Source of the DNA: Lytechinus pictus
Taxonomy: Eukaryota > Echinodermata > Echinoidea > Temnopleuroida > Toxopneustidae
Assembly: GCF_037042905.1 (NCBI RefSeq)
Contig: NC_087258.1
Location: 806,001 to 870,000, forward strand
Direction of reading: 5' to 3'
DNA length: 64,000 bases
Made by a program: the position numbers and the translations under genes. Below are positions 11,679 through 24,000 of the stretch, in pieces. The notes beneath the pieces were generated by a model. It had not been told where the DNA came from and did not search any database. It worked only from the letters and a program-made list of their open reading frames with translations. Positions within the stretch are counted from its first letter, which is position 1; each line of letters opens with the position of its first letter.

Positions 11679-14600
11679 TCATGGCATCCACCAATAAGGC
11701 AGAGCCCTGAACTTCTTTGTTCTATATTGCCTCCTGTTTCGGCTCTCCGTCGGTACCTCGTCATTTGGGTTTGCTAGGCATTCAACTAGCGTCTTGTCCA
11801 TCCAGCCTTTGCAAAGCATATCCTCATCATCAATTTGATATTCTGTGGTATCATCGACCTTCACACCAATTTTGTCCTTGATGGGAGATTCAGCGATTTG
11901 TTCCTTGTTACATCCCAGACCAAGACGGGATCGTCCTATCATATCTCCACCCTGTCCTGCATCCCCTTCGTGTTCACGCTGACGCAATGTCATTGAATTC
12001 AGAATCTCCCTATCAAGACTCTCTTCGATGCATTTCAGTTGGGACGAGAGGAAGCAACGAATGTCCACAAGACGAGAAGACCCTTCGGATAATTCCTTTA
12101 CATCTGGGGCCTTTAAATCAGAATTAGCTTGTAGAGAAACGATAGCGTCATCAGATACATTTTCTGGACTTGAAAGAAAAGAGTGCTGGAAAAACTCCAA
12201 TCCCTTGGCACTTGTCAGGTGCGGACTCGAAATAAGGGAATTCAGGGAGGCTTCGCCTGGCCCATCTTTCGTCTCGAAACAGTGTCCATCCCGTTCTTCC
12301 GGTAATGGAATATCTGCAGCGGAGTTGGTAAATGTCGGATCCTTGGTTGAAAGTTGCTGATGGGCGTGGCCATCTTCAACTGGGTTTGTTCCAGTTGTGA
12401 CAAAATTCTCTATAACATATCTTGCATTTTCGTTGTCAAACGTGGTACATGGCACGGTACTCCCTTCTTCATTCTGAACTCCAGAGATGTTGCCCCAAGG
12501 GTCCTTTTCCATCAGTACGGCCAAAGTGGAACTCTTCCCAACCGATTCACTTCTTGACAATGAACTGATTTTCAGATCTGGGAAAAGGTAGCATCCGTAG
12601 CTTGTGAGAAGCTCCTTATTCTCTATGAGCTTGTAATCGTCAGCCATGGCTGCAAGTGTTGGGTGAGATACCACCTGATGCAGATGATTCAGTTGCGCAA
12701 ACACGTGCAGCTTTTCGTGGAAACGTTTCAACAGCGTCTTGTCCATATCTGTTTCGGGAAATCCAATCGATGTGGTCACCTCAAAGTCTTCTGTGGAATC
12801 TTCGGATGAATCAGATGAATCACTGTTGGACGATTCAGAACATCCTTCCGAGGTGGTATCATATTGATGAAAACTTGGTGTATAGTTGTATGCAAGTTGC
12901 CGAAGTACATTCAGGTGACCAGTTAATTCTTCGGGAAGGGCATCATGTTCAATTTTAGTCACAGGAAGAAAGCTGTCTTTCCTGTGAAATAGGAGACAGG
13001 GGAGAGGGTGATAAACTTCCCGCATTCTGGAAAATTGAGATTGAACGAGACTTGTTAAACCCATCCCCCTCCCCCCCCCCAAAAAAAAAAAAAAGACTGG
13101 GAGGGGCTGATTCAGCCCCCACCCCCTCGCCATTTTTCGCGATAAATCCGCCGCACAAAATTTGTTGACCGCGTCTGAATTTTTACTTTCAAGTCTCACG
13201 CAACTTTTGAGACCAAAATTGCGACCCACGGTTACGCGGTTCCAAAACTACGCAACATTTCGTAAGTACATGCAGACCCAAAATGCTCAAAAACGTTAAT
13301 TCGCGTACAAATCCAATGCTCGAAATAGCCCAGTCTTTTTAGTAATAAATCATATCGATCAATCAAGTCTCATATGCTTTCATTTAATCAACAAAGTAAC
13401 AATTAAGTTTGACGGTTATTGTTTCGTGTTGTGTTTTGGGAGCTGGGCAGGCACTAAAGCAGTTCTTTATCATCGAATATTCAAACATTACATTTTATTG
13501 CGGGATCAGAATTCTGTGTTGCATCGAGTCGGGAATAACAAAGAGCAGTCACAATTATTACATGTATAGCTCACCCTGAATACAGATCCTTTAGCTGCTT
13601 CATCACATATTCAATCACATCACCATACGTCAATTTCCTGTCCGCAGTAAGCTCTGGCTCATCCTTCATCGCATCGATACATTCAACTTGCTTTTTTTCC
13701 AGACAATCTGTATTAGGATTGTCTTTGGGTGAAAGAGATAATTTTATGCCATATTCCTGGATGTCGTGTTTGGTGATGTCTTGCTTATTTTCCTCCTTCT
13801 CTGCATTCGGTATTTCTTCAACAACTTTTACTTCCTTCATCTCCTTTTCCAATGTTGGATCGGTCTGGACACATTCAATCACCATCTGTATTGGTTCCTC
13901 CGTAGCAATTTCTTCTACCTTCTTGGTCTCTCTTGAAGGTGTGGTTTCTTCTGGACACATCACTTCTGTGTTTCCTTGCAATATTCTAGAATCTCCTGCA
14001 TCGGCTGTTTTATTAGTAGCCTTCTCCTCACAACGACTGCAAACAATATCATCAGTCTCGAAGCAGTCAGGAATACACATCGACTCCATCCCAGTGAGCT
14101 CCAGGCAACTGTCGTCTTCGCTCGCTCCTGCATCCTGACAATTGTTGTTTTGGTTGTCGCTTTTAAATACTGCGTTGGAATCTGTCAAGACAATCTCATT
14201 AGCATTAGAATCGACAGGTATTCTGTCTTTCATGTTGACATTTCCATCATTGCCGGAATCTACCATCTCATCATGTTTTGACTCGATGTCAGAATGAAGG
14301 ATCGCAATACTTTCGCGGGGCGTAGACATCTCCTTCTGGTCATTCTGGTTCGCTTCCATAATATTTGATTCCTGTTTCACAAGCACAGCATTCTGTTCTT
14401 GACTTTCTTTGTGTCTATATTTGCCCTGTTCTTTTATCCTCTTTCTTTTCAACGGTATCCTTTTACGAATAACACTATTGGTGTCGTTATCTTGAACCAA
14501 TTTTCTGGTAGATTCTATGTTTGTGCTCTTTTCACCACTGTCTAAGGCAGCCTTCTCATCGACAACGTGTTTCTCTGCAATCTGTTTTCCAGCTACAACA

Positions 14601-15550
14601 CTCTGGGATAACAAATTGATATTCACCAGCGCATCCAAATCTGTGGTTTCTTGGCCGCTTTCTGTGGTTTCCCGCATGTCTAAAGCACCCTGAAGGACTT
14701 CGTTGGCCTGGATATTGAAGTGATTTTCATGGGGATTGACATCGACTTCTCCTCCCGTTGGCTCAGCAGAAAGGAACATATGAGGGTCTTTAAAGCCAAT
14801 ATCTGAAGGAACGCCTGTGTATGATCCATTATCCAGATAACTGTTATTTGCTAGAACATCTGCTACAGGGTACCCATGGTCGACAACGTTCATTTGTGTA
14901 ACACCACCTTGCTCTACAGATGGGTCAAACAACGATGGGATTCTAGGATTGTTCATGATCATTGCATTTAGGGCCTGCATAACGTCTTCAGTAACGTCGT
15001 ACCCATTCGATTCATAGAAAGACTGGACATTAGCATAATGTTGCACTGGGGGAGATTGAATCGGGGCAACAGTTTCTTCATCAGCCTTCTGTAGGTCTGG
15101 AAACGTCTGGTCATACTCTTCGAAAGAATCAAACTTCCTTACAGTTGTGGTTGTGTCTTTTGTGGTCACATTTTCCCCGGCAGCAGCGCTTCTACAAGGT
15201 AGATTTGTCGTATCTTTCTTAGCCGGTGTCGTGGGAGGTATTGCAGATCGACCAATCTGGACATTCTTCAAGAGGACTCTTTTCTGCATCTCTGTGGACT
15301 CTGCTTTTTTCTTCGTAGCTTCTCTCCAATTCGTAGATGTTACCGGTTTCCTCCCTGCCGAGGGTGGATTACTTTGTTTGAGTGGACGTCGTGTTCCTGC
15401 AGACCCAACGGCCTTTATCCTTTTGGGGGCTACAGGTTTTTGGTCCATTTTAATCTTGTCTCTAGTCTTCTTGTTTTTGGAGACAGTTTCCCAAGCTCCA
15501 TCATCGTCGATGTCGTAGTCGCAATTGTTGGCCTCGTTCATTTTGAGCAT
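11679..15550 (-). CDS. Unrecognised acidic protein of 1092 aa, two coding exons
   Basis: Coding exon 1 is 15550-13575. It starts at an ATG 9 bases after a TTTTATTGCAG acceptor, so a 5' untranslated exon lies upstream. It ends in phase 2 at a GTGAGC donor. Exon 2 is 12981-11679, after ATTTCACAG. The junction falls between ...KQLKDLYS and KDSFLPVTK and keeps the frame. The N-terminus has a short acidic-aromatic stretch followed by a Lys-rich segment (DDDGAWETVSKNKKTRDKIK). The middle is long, hydrophilic and rich in Glu, Asp, Asn and Thr, with no membrane segment or signal peptide. Residues from about 700 include a run of alternating Ser/Asp/Glu, and the C-terminus is basic then aromatic (KKFRALPYWWMP). 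I do not recognise the family. A nuclear or cytosolic, largely disordered regulatory protein is the most I would infer. Confidence 0.75.
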
Positions 15551-16700
15551 GGCTGCAATAAAATAGTAATACATTTCTTAGCAAACATCCAATATATATG
15601 AAAAGACATCCAACATAATTTTTTTAAGTGTATCATAATACAATTGTGAGGCTAATCATATGGCAGACACATTCAACTACGGAAGCAGAAAAAAGTAACA
15701 GATACGTATAGATTGGGAGACACGCCCCGCAATGCAATTTCCCCCATCGACTTTGTGCAACAGTCTGAGGTGAAGGGTCGTTCCCCTATCCCCTAGATGG
15801 ACTAAATATAACAAGAAATCGCCGCCTATATAGAAAGGTGATGTCATGACATACATGTAACTTTACGCTTGACCGTCTTTTTAGATATTTTACGTTACAC
15901 GCAACATTTCGCAAACCATGCCAATGAAGCCGTAGTAAGAGAAAATATGAAACCACAAAAAGATAGCTCAGTCCACGTTTAATATTCCTATCCTGCAAGT
16001 CTATAATTCAGGTTGTGAGATAACACAAGATCCACCTTGAAAGTGCTAGCATGAATACAAGCTATTTTTATTTAAAAGGGGCGAGAAGGGGGTTAATTCG
16101 CGGGGGATTTAAGATGGGCATCTTTTGACACTAAGGGAAAGTATATGATAGTTTAAGGGATGAATTTAAAACCAATAAGTGGAAATTCCCTTCTCCATAT
16201 TGGATACTGAATTTTCGTTTCGTTTGCACAAAGCCTTCTTGTCAAATCGCGATCATACTCTGTGAACTTCTCAAAAATTAATAAACCATCACAAAGTGTA
16301 AACATATTTTATCGAGCTGATACAAGCTATTTGTAAGAGGTACAGGTCACTGACTTTAAGGATACGTTTCTGACGAAACAATTGCTCCGTATGAGCTCTA
16401 AAGAACGTATTGCATATTATTCTCGGTACTTTGTTTCTGAAGTAGCAAGACTTTGTTTGAGTCTCGTTTGAGAGGCATTTCCCCATGCAATATCTCAGCG
16501 AAATTTGAAAGAAATATATGATTTTCTTGGAAAACACCTCGGGCAGTCGTTTTCAGATTGAACCAAGAAATGGTACCCCATGTCTGCGCACCCATTCACT
16601 TTGCATGCAATTCGGGGATTTTGGTGAAAAGGCTGCATTTTGAGGCCGTCACATGAAATGCCCCAAATTCATTATTTTTCCACCATTTTGAGTCGGATTT
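15551..16700. other. Spacer or upstream intron of the 1092-aa gene
   Basis: The acceptor just before 15550 predicts an upstream exon on the minus strand, but I cannot locate its donor. No other gene-like signal is seen. Confidence 0.3.
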
Positions 16701-16718
16701 TTTCACGAATATCTTTCT

Positions 16719-17016
16719 TCAATGTATCGCATCTGTCAAGTCTGTGGTCGTCGCGTATCGTGTTTTACTAGAATCGCGCAGATACGGGGAATTGCGTAGA
16801 CTTGGGGGAACTTGCCATAAATCTTCCCGACTAAAATCTTCTTCTTCAGAAATTGACCCTAAATGTATACCTCTTAACTTTGACATTTTATGTTGCATCG
16901 ATTCGTGCGTTTCACATAATTTTCTGTGTAATTTAAGGGATTGCTCGCCATCATTACTTGAAGTCAACACCTGATCACAGTATTTCTCCTTCAAAATTAT
17001 TTCGAACCTCAATAAT
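16719..17016 (-). CDS. Possible orphan exon with a terminal stop
   Basis: On the minus strand, after a weak ATTGAG acceptor near 17010, about 95 codons stay open to a TGA at 16719. The composition is protein-like, with charged and amphipathic stretches (KLHRKLCETHESMQHKMSKL) and an acidic SISEEEDFSRED segment. I recognise no domain. It could be the last exon of an unseen gene, a processed-gene remnant or chance; the flanking 17022-17252 repeat abuts its upstream side. Confidence 0.3.
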
Positions 17017-17021
17017 AATAC

Positions 17022-17252
17022 CCATTGGCGGCGGAAGTCAAAAAATTTAGGGGGGACGACCAAAAAATTTTGACAAGCCAAAACAAAAAAAAGGTTATCA
17101 ACCAAAATTTTAGGGGGGACCGACAACATTTATTGACAAGCAACAACAACAAAAAAAATTCTCAGCAAACAATTTAGGGGGGATCGTCCCTCCCACCTCA
17201 AATTTAGGGGGGACAGGTCCCCCCGTCCCCCCCCCCCCCCCCCCGCCGCCTA
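17022..17252. repeat. Miniature element with GGCGGCGG ends and a C-run
   Basis: It begins CATTGGCGGCGG and ends CCGCCGCCTATG, an imperfect inverted pair. Inside, the phrase 'aatttaggggggac' recurs four to five times, followed by a C-run at about 17217-17244. It resembles hAT-type miniature elements, but I see no matching 8-bp flank. Confidence 0.45.
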
Positions 17253-19780
17253 TGAAACACCACACCTATTCTCGGATCTTTTTAGTTCAAGATCTAATAT
17301 GGATTTATTCATTCTCATATTTCCCGACGCCTGGGATTCTACGTTCAGTCCAAAAAATAATAATAATGATATAACGTTATATCTAAAGCTACTTCTTGAA
17401 TTCTAAATAGCGGCCCGCGCTAGCTATCTAAGAAAGACCAACAGATCTAGATCTAAGTTAGACTTAGATGGTGGCGCGTGTATTATGAAATGCACGAGGG
17501 TTAGATCTACGCTTGAGGTAGGCCCTGTCACAAAAATTGCATGTTTTTAATAGATCAACACAGGTAGGGCCTACATTATTATTATTCTTTTATCAAATCC
17601 ATATCCCAAGGGTATGGTTGGAACTACCCCTTATCGACCACCTAATCTTCTAAGCATCATATCTGCGAAAATATTCATCAATTTTACCCAGTTTTCGTCT
17701 CATTTGTGCAGAAAATTGAGCAGATCAGATTCCCATGTTTCGCTCGGCGACTCCGATTCAATTTGCGTATATATCGACGATCAACGAATGCGACGATTTT
17801 CCATTTGCTCATTTGCACCCGTCTTTTGAAACCGACCACCCGCGGTACACTAAGTTTACGGCCGATTCTTGTCGCGGTGGCGAAATATTTTTACTCTTTC
17901 AAATCAGTTCTATGACGTCAACATGCTAAATGATCGCCTCACTACTTCCACTGCGAGCTCCGACGCATGATTCGACGATTGACGACGGATATTTGTTCTA
18001 AAGCCGTTTCCTATCGGATTTCTTGGTTTTTCAGCGGGTTTTGGGTTTGGTCAATACAATTTTGATTAATTCTACTAAATCTTTACTGTTTGTTGCTTCT
18101 TTTTTTCTCGTAAAATCGATTCTTACCGTTTCTATGGACACTGCGCCTACTCTCCCGCGCGTATCGTTTGTAATACGCAATAATTTTAACGCGCGCAAGG
18201 TGGTCGGTTTCAAAAGAGGTGGTCGATATGTGGTGGTCTTACCATATAGGCCTACACTGCAGTAAATCTAATTAAGGCTCAGAACTTATAATTAGGATCT
18301 AACGTTAGATCGGGCAGCAAGAGGTGATCGGAAAAGACGGCGGGATTTTCGTTTTGAATTTTGTGCCATTTCTTTCTTCGGTTAATATGATATCTGAATT
18401 GGAATAGATCTAATTAGGCCTAGAGTCTACTAAAAAAAGAGATTGTCAGTCTTTCCAAACATTCAATTTGTCATAACTTTGATCGTTTGTGAAGTTTGAG
18501 CGATAACACCCCTCCCCCCCCCCCCCCATTCCCACGTTCTGGCGACGCACACTGGGCGATTTCAAGGTCAGTGCTTGACCTTTTGGTGTTGGTGTTAGCC
18601 TAGGTCAATTTTAACACGAGTATAACACCAAACGTAAAATGAAGATGGTCCTGAAAAGTCACTCAATACATGTAGGCCTACCGGTAGTTGTTGAAATGTC
18701 AATAGTGTGATCTAAACCAGTTTTACAAACTCGGAATAAGTTTTTGGAGCTAGAGGAAGCAATCCAAATTCCAACACCAATGCCAACACCGTACTTGAAA
18801 TCACCCACTGTGTAAGATGCTACTTACTTCGTTTGGGCGAAAATTTCACTGAAAATGCGTCGATTTTCCGTGAATATCTTGTTTTCAAATGTATTCCTCC
18901 TTTCCATTCATGAAGATTGTTTTCTCCTTATTTCAGACTGCAAGGTATTCATCGAAAAGAAGATTCTCCGAACATTGAACAGTGCACATGCACGTCATGT
19001 CAAAGCAGTATAGTGGGAGTCTTATTTATTGCGCGCCAAATGTTGCACTAGCAACGCTCGGACGCGCATGCGCGTTACCATAGCCTATTGTTACGTATTC
19101 TAGGGAACCCTCTCAGCAATCACAAAAAATAGGGTGAAGTGGGTAAATATTAGAGACAACCACCCCCGGCCCCACCCACACACACATTTTCTCCTCCCTT
19201 TCTCTCGCTCTCTTTATCTTCCTAACTATCTTTAATTGTTCTTCTCGAGCGTTATCCCCAGATTAAAATAAAAAGAAACTACATTGGAATGGCCGATTAA
19301 ATTGAATCTCATTCACCTTTTTTTCTCACCTTACTTATTTCTTCACTTTCACTTTCACGTGTCGATCTTACATTCTAATTCTTTCACTGGAAAAAATGAC
19401 CATTTGGTGACAAATTGAAATAATAGAAAATACTTTGATTTACATTTCAATTTATTATTTCAAGGATAACATCACAAAGTTCCTTCTATATCAAAAATAA
19501 TCTCAGTGAATTCACGATACTTGAAAAACCCCTTTTCGTATATAGAGTATCATTTTGGCACATAAATTTATACAGAAGAATATACTTTCAAAAAAATAGA
19601 ACAGGCCAAACTCAAATATAAACTGGATAACATGCAATGGGACACTGTCTTTCAATTTTGAAACTCATTTAATCTCAATCGCAACTTTTCGTCAGATGTT
19701 GTACGATACCAAGCGTCTATCCGCAAAGGCCATTCTTCATTATGTCAGGAAATGACCTTCATTACGTTGCAACCCTTTGA
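17253..19780. other. Spacer with short inverted repeats, no gene recognised
   Basis: The segment ttttgaaaccgaccacc at about 17824-17840 recurs inverted at about 18200-18216, and 'cttatcgaccacct' near 17630 has an inverted partner near 18222, so 17605-18255 may be a decayed inverted-repeat element. C-runs occur near 18512-18527. Short frames in 17614-18265 look like chance openings in this repeat. Confidence 0.35.
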
Positions 19781-19969
19781 TTATGTTCTACGATCTCAAA
19801 ATATTCATTGAACCGCAACCGCCTAAAACACATTTGAAATGAATAGATATAGCGAGACTAACAATTTTCCAATGGGGGTCATCACACCCCTTGCTCGACA
19901 TTCGTGAATCCGAACTTTTCACATCTACTACGGAGACGCTCTCTACAACGCACATATTCGTTTTAAAAT

Positions 19970-20605
19970 GCAAATCAACGTCCAGATAAAATACCCTCAC
20001 ATTAAAGAACGTGCAATAATTGTAATTCAGGAAGGGTTGGGGATGAGTATCACACGATAATAGAATGTAATGTACACACAACTGAAAGGGTGGTGTTTTT
20101 TGACAAAATAGCTGAAATGTATAAACAGTTTAAGAACGATGAAGACAAATTTATATTCATAATGAAACTTGATAATGAAAACATAATTGATAATTTGTGT
20201 AAGTTCTTCAAAGCGATTATAAATAAGAGGGTGAGTTTTAACGTCAATTACATTTTTTCTTTTTAAATTTCATTCAAAATATCTAAAATCCACCAAAGCC
20301 ACCATTACCAAAGATATATCTTTAGCGTTATACATTTATTTACTTCCTGATTTGTATTCGATAATTAGATAACTTATGTATATTGCATTATGCTACACCT
20401 TCTTTATGTTAAATTTCAATTCGTCATTTCTCTTTGTATATATAGATGTATATCTTTATAATAATTGGAAATATATGTATTGATGTATTACTGATTTATA
20501 CGACATACATGTACAGTTATGAATGTTTTTGTTTATGTTATCATTGTATATATGTTAAAACAAAATATTCATGCCATATGAATGAAGTTTGTTAATAAAT
20601 TCAAA
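19970..20605 (+). mobile_element. 3' end of a LINE (C-terminal ORF fragment plus tail)
   Basis: One frame from about 20025 to 20265 reads GDEYHTIIEC, then a segment ending ENIIDNLCKFFKAIINKR, a pattern typical of the C-terminal Cys/His region and last residues of non-LTR retrotransposon polyproteins. It is followed by about 340 bases of AT-rich tail ending near 'gttaataaattcaaatc'. The reverse transcriptase itself is absent, as expected for a 5'-truncated copy. Confidence 0.6.
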
Positions 20606-20608
20606 TCA

Positions 20609-20772
20609 CAATGGAGCGCTGAGAGGTTTTTGTCGAAAGTTGGTGGACCAGTGCATCGAAATCTCTTGACTTTGGACGAAATATTTGCAATTTTTGGTCT
20701 GGTGCGAATCTTCGGATGATCTGCTGCCCCTATCTACCAACTTTCGACAAAAGCCTGTCAGCTTTCCATTGT
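20609..20772. repeat. Palindromic miniature element, about 164 bp
   Basis: The left end (aatggagcgctgagagg, then tttttgtcgaaagttggt) and the inverted right end (aatggaaagctgacaggc, then ttttgtcgaaagttggt) match closely over about 35 bases. The centre is unrelated. It lies directly after the LINE tail. Confidence 0.6.
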
Positions 20773-20991
20773 AATTTAAAGTGCATTGTCAAAGGAATCG
20801 ATGGGTTGTAGAGAGTGTCTCCGTAGTAAATGCGAAATCTCCTTATTGGCGTACGAACATCCGACGCTGTAACATGCCGTATGATCCGGTAACATGATCT
20901 GGGTGAAATACTTTCAGATTGCAACGAAATTTTAATCCGTTATTCCACAAGCGGTATCCTGGGTACATTCACTGGGTGAATCGTGTCCCCT

Positions 20992-21021
20992 TCAAAGATA
21001 CGTCTGCGGTAATGAGTCCAG
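20992..21021 (-). CDS. Mucin-like gene, last coding exon
   Basis: After a CTACTCAG acceptor, nine codons (LDSLPQTYL) lead to TGA. Phase 0 matches the preceding exon. This is the least certain exon because it is so short. Confidence 0.55.
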   Translation of the reverse strand: MDSLPQTYL

Positions 21022-24000
21022 CTGAGTAGTAGAAAATAACAACAAAAATACAAAAACTAAAGAGAACAGACCACACAGATGATGTCCTTTTACGGATCCA
21101 TAACACTAACAATTTATTAACATTTTCTCTTTTTTCGACTCATTAAGAGGCATGTGTACAGGTTTCGTGTGACCATAACTAACTTTCGACTCCAGCAAAT
21201 GAAATTAAGAGCTTTGTGGTGCACATCATTTAATGAATTATCGCTGGCTGCATGTAATATTGCAAGGTAAGCGCTACAGAGGGGTAGAGGCAACAACCCC
21301 TTTAGGTTTTCAAGTAGTGATAAAAAAATGAGACACAATTCAATTCAAGGTTTATTAAAAACATGATGGATGACAATTAAAAAAGAGGTCTTAGTCGTGT
21401 AGATTCATTATCCGTTATTCTATATGAGACGGGACAAAATGGCGTGGCATTAGGGTTTCTTCGCAATCCCCTAACCAAATACACTGGCGCCATCTTTGGA
21501 TAAGTGTACAAAAACGTCAAATATTAAATAGTAATTGTGAATGGCAATGATGCTAAAAAGACTAGCTAGTTATTGTCGCAAATAATTACTTGTCCTTAAT
21601 GATATTGTTCAGCTTCCGTATTTGGTTAAAACCTGCTAATTGAAAACTCCCAAGATGATACCTTAAAAAAAAAACATCCTTGATAGCAAGATTTTTTTTC
21701 AAATATGAAAGGGGTTCTTCATTAATCCGAGCATTTGTGGCATTTCAAAGGTTCGGTAATCCGGAAGTAAAATGAGGACTGTTATTTCGAGAAGTTTTTA
21801 ATCCGAAAATGCAATGAATTTTTTTTTCTTATTTTCTGAAGGCTCAGTATATTCTTAAAATTAAACGTGATTCGAAACCGTTAGTACAAAACATTTAATG
21901 AACTACACGAGCTTTACTTCCTTGCGGTCTATCTGGGGAGCATTAATTTTGAAATTCATGAAAGAGCATGTCAGAATTTTTATCTCGCAAGTTCTGTCTT
22001 ATCTGATAGTTCTAATAGTAACAGTGCTTCTCAGCCAATCAAAACCAAGAAAAGTTGTCAGATCTAACAACAAAAAATATATATATTTTTAAATCGATAA
22101 AATGTTCCCCAAACACAAAATATGTGTATTTCTGTAGGCCTATTGGACGTAGGAACCTTCGAAAAACGAAACCTTATTTCATTTTCGGAATATCAAACCG
22201 TCGGATTATCGAACCTTCAACAGTTCAAAGTATTCGAACCTCCGGAATTTAGAATCTTTTGGAATCAATAACACGCCGTAAACCGTGTAACGGACCAGTC
22301 CATAAAACTTATATGAAACCTATTCTCCCATTTTTGCATTAAAATTTCGAATTAACTTACAAATTCTTCTGTTGGCTGTTCTGCAGATCGCCTTCTTTGG
22401 TTTAAGGGAATCGTCGGAGCTTCGGGAATATACATTAGCGAATAATCAATTCTGGCGCCAAGTGAATCCTAAAATGGATGAAAATTGTAATATTTAACAT
22501 AGATACGATATGGACAAAGCATATTTATTCGTTACTATATCGCATTTCATTATTCTTTGAGAAATAGTTCGAATGCCGACAAATGATACAACCACAATCA
22601 AAACGGAAGATACTAGATAAGAAGACGCACTCTAAAATTACGAGAAAATCATTCAAAGGGTATCTTCGTGCTCATTCAGTAATTATTTCTGTTTTCCTCA
22701 GCGCTCCATGCAAGTCTTCCTTTTTATCATTGGTGAATGCTCTTAAGCTTGAACCCGTTTTATGAAAGGAGATATAAACACATGCTTGTTTGATGTTCTT
22801 TCCGATTAAAATGACGAACCATCGTGCTGGAAATATATACAAGGGACTGTTAAAGTAATTATTAATATTTAATAATGGATTATGAAAAAATTTGATTAGT
22901 CAAACTAGAATGTAAATAAATTTGAAAAATTTGATGAATAAAGGAATGAAAAAGATAAATTAACAAATAAATGAAATAGATTTAAAGAAGAGGCGGAGAT
23001 TGACTAAATGTATGGAAAAATATGGTCATGCAAAGATTAAACTTAAGGGCCTTATGTAATGTCAATACCAATAATGATCATGCGAACATTTCATTTAAGT
23101 TTTGTATTTGTATTTATTTAGACAAGTAAAACATACAAAGTAAAACATGTCAAAAAGGTTTGAAAAACCCGTACAAGTCCAAGTCAAGGTCAAGTCCACC
23201 CCAGAAAAACGTTGACTTGAATAAAAAGAGAAATTCAAACTAGCATAGTGCTGAAAATCTCATCAAAATCGGATGTAAAATAAGAAAGTTATGACATTTT
23301 ATAGTTTCGCTTATTTTTCACAAAACAGCGATATGCACAACTAGGTGAGTCAGTCGATGATGTCCATCACTCACTATGCCTATATCTTTTGTTTTTTTAT
23401 TGTTTATATTTCATTTTTTATAGCTTTGACAATAAGAACCAACTTGACTGAAACATATAGTATTAAACAATGCTTATTCCACATGTTCAGGTAGGAATTA
23501 ATCGTTGTATCACTTGACAATGAGGAGAAAATTAGAATATTTCATATTTCATATAATAAAATACAAAAGAAATAGTGAGTGGATGGCGTCATTGTCTCCT
23601 CATTTGCATACCAGCCAGGATGTGCATGTAACTCTTTTGTGATATTAAGCGAAACTTTAAAATGTCATCACTTTCTTATTTTACATCCGATTTTCATGAA
23701 ATTTTCAGTGTTATGCTTGTTGGATTTTTCTCTTTTTATGCAAATCAACTTTTTGTTGGGGTGGACTTGTCCTTTAAAGACTTCAATGTTTATTTTTCAC
23801 AGAAATGCATGACCATTCACAATCAATTTGGAAAAAAAAGAGAGAAGAAATAACACAAGGGAAAATCTTAGGATATAAATAATTTCCATGAACATATTGA
23901 ACTTACATTCAATGGAGCAGAGTGTTTCAGAAATCGACCAATATTGTCCATCCTCGCTTGCAATTCTGTGTCCATCTCCTTCGATACGAGAACCTCCTCG

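Noticed and set aside
12028..12360. Plus-strand frames opposite the 1092-aa gene (also 13719-14138 and 15147-15518)
   Set aside because: Antisense to well-supported coding exons, with no domain or splice support.
12988..13229. Extension of the 516-codon minus frame upstream of 12981
   Set aside because: The extra N-terminal residues are translated intron, including a C-run and A-run. The ATTTCACAG acceptor at 12983 joins in phase to the exon ending at 13575.
17614..18265. Cluster of short overlapping frames on both strands
   Set aside because: They sit in a decayed inverted-repeat region and show no domain, so they are probably chance.
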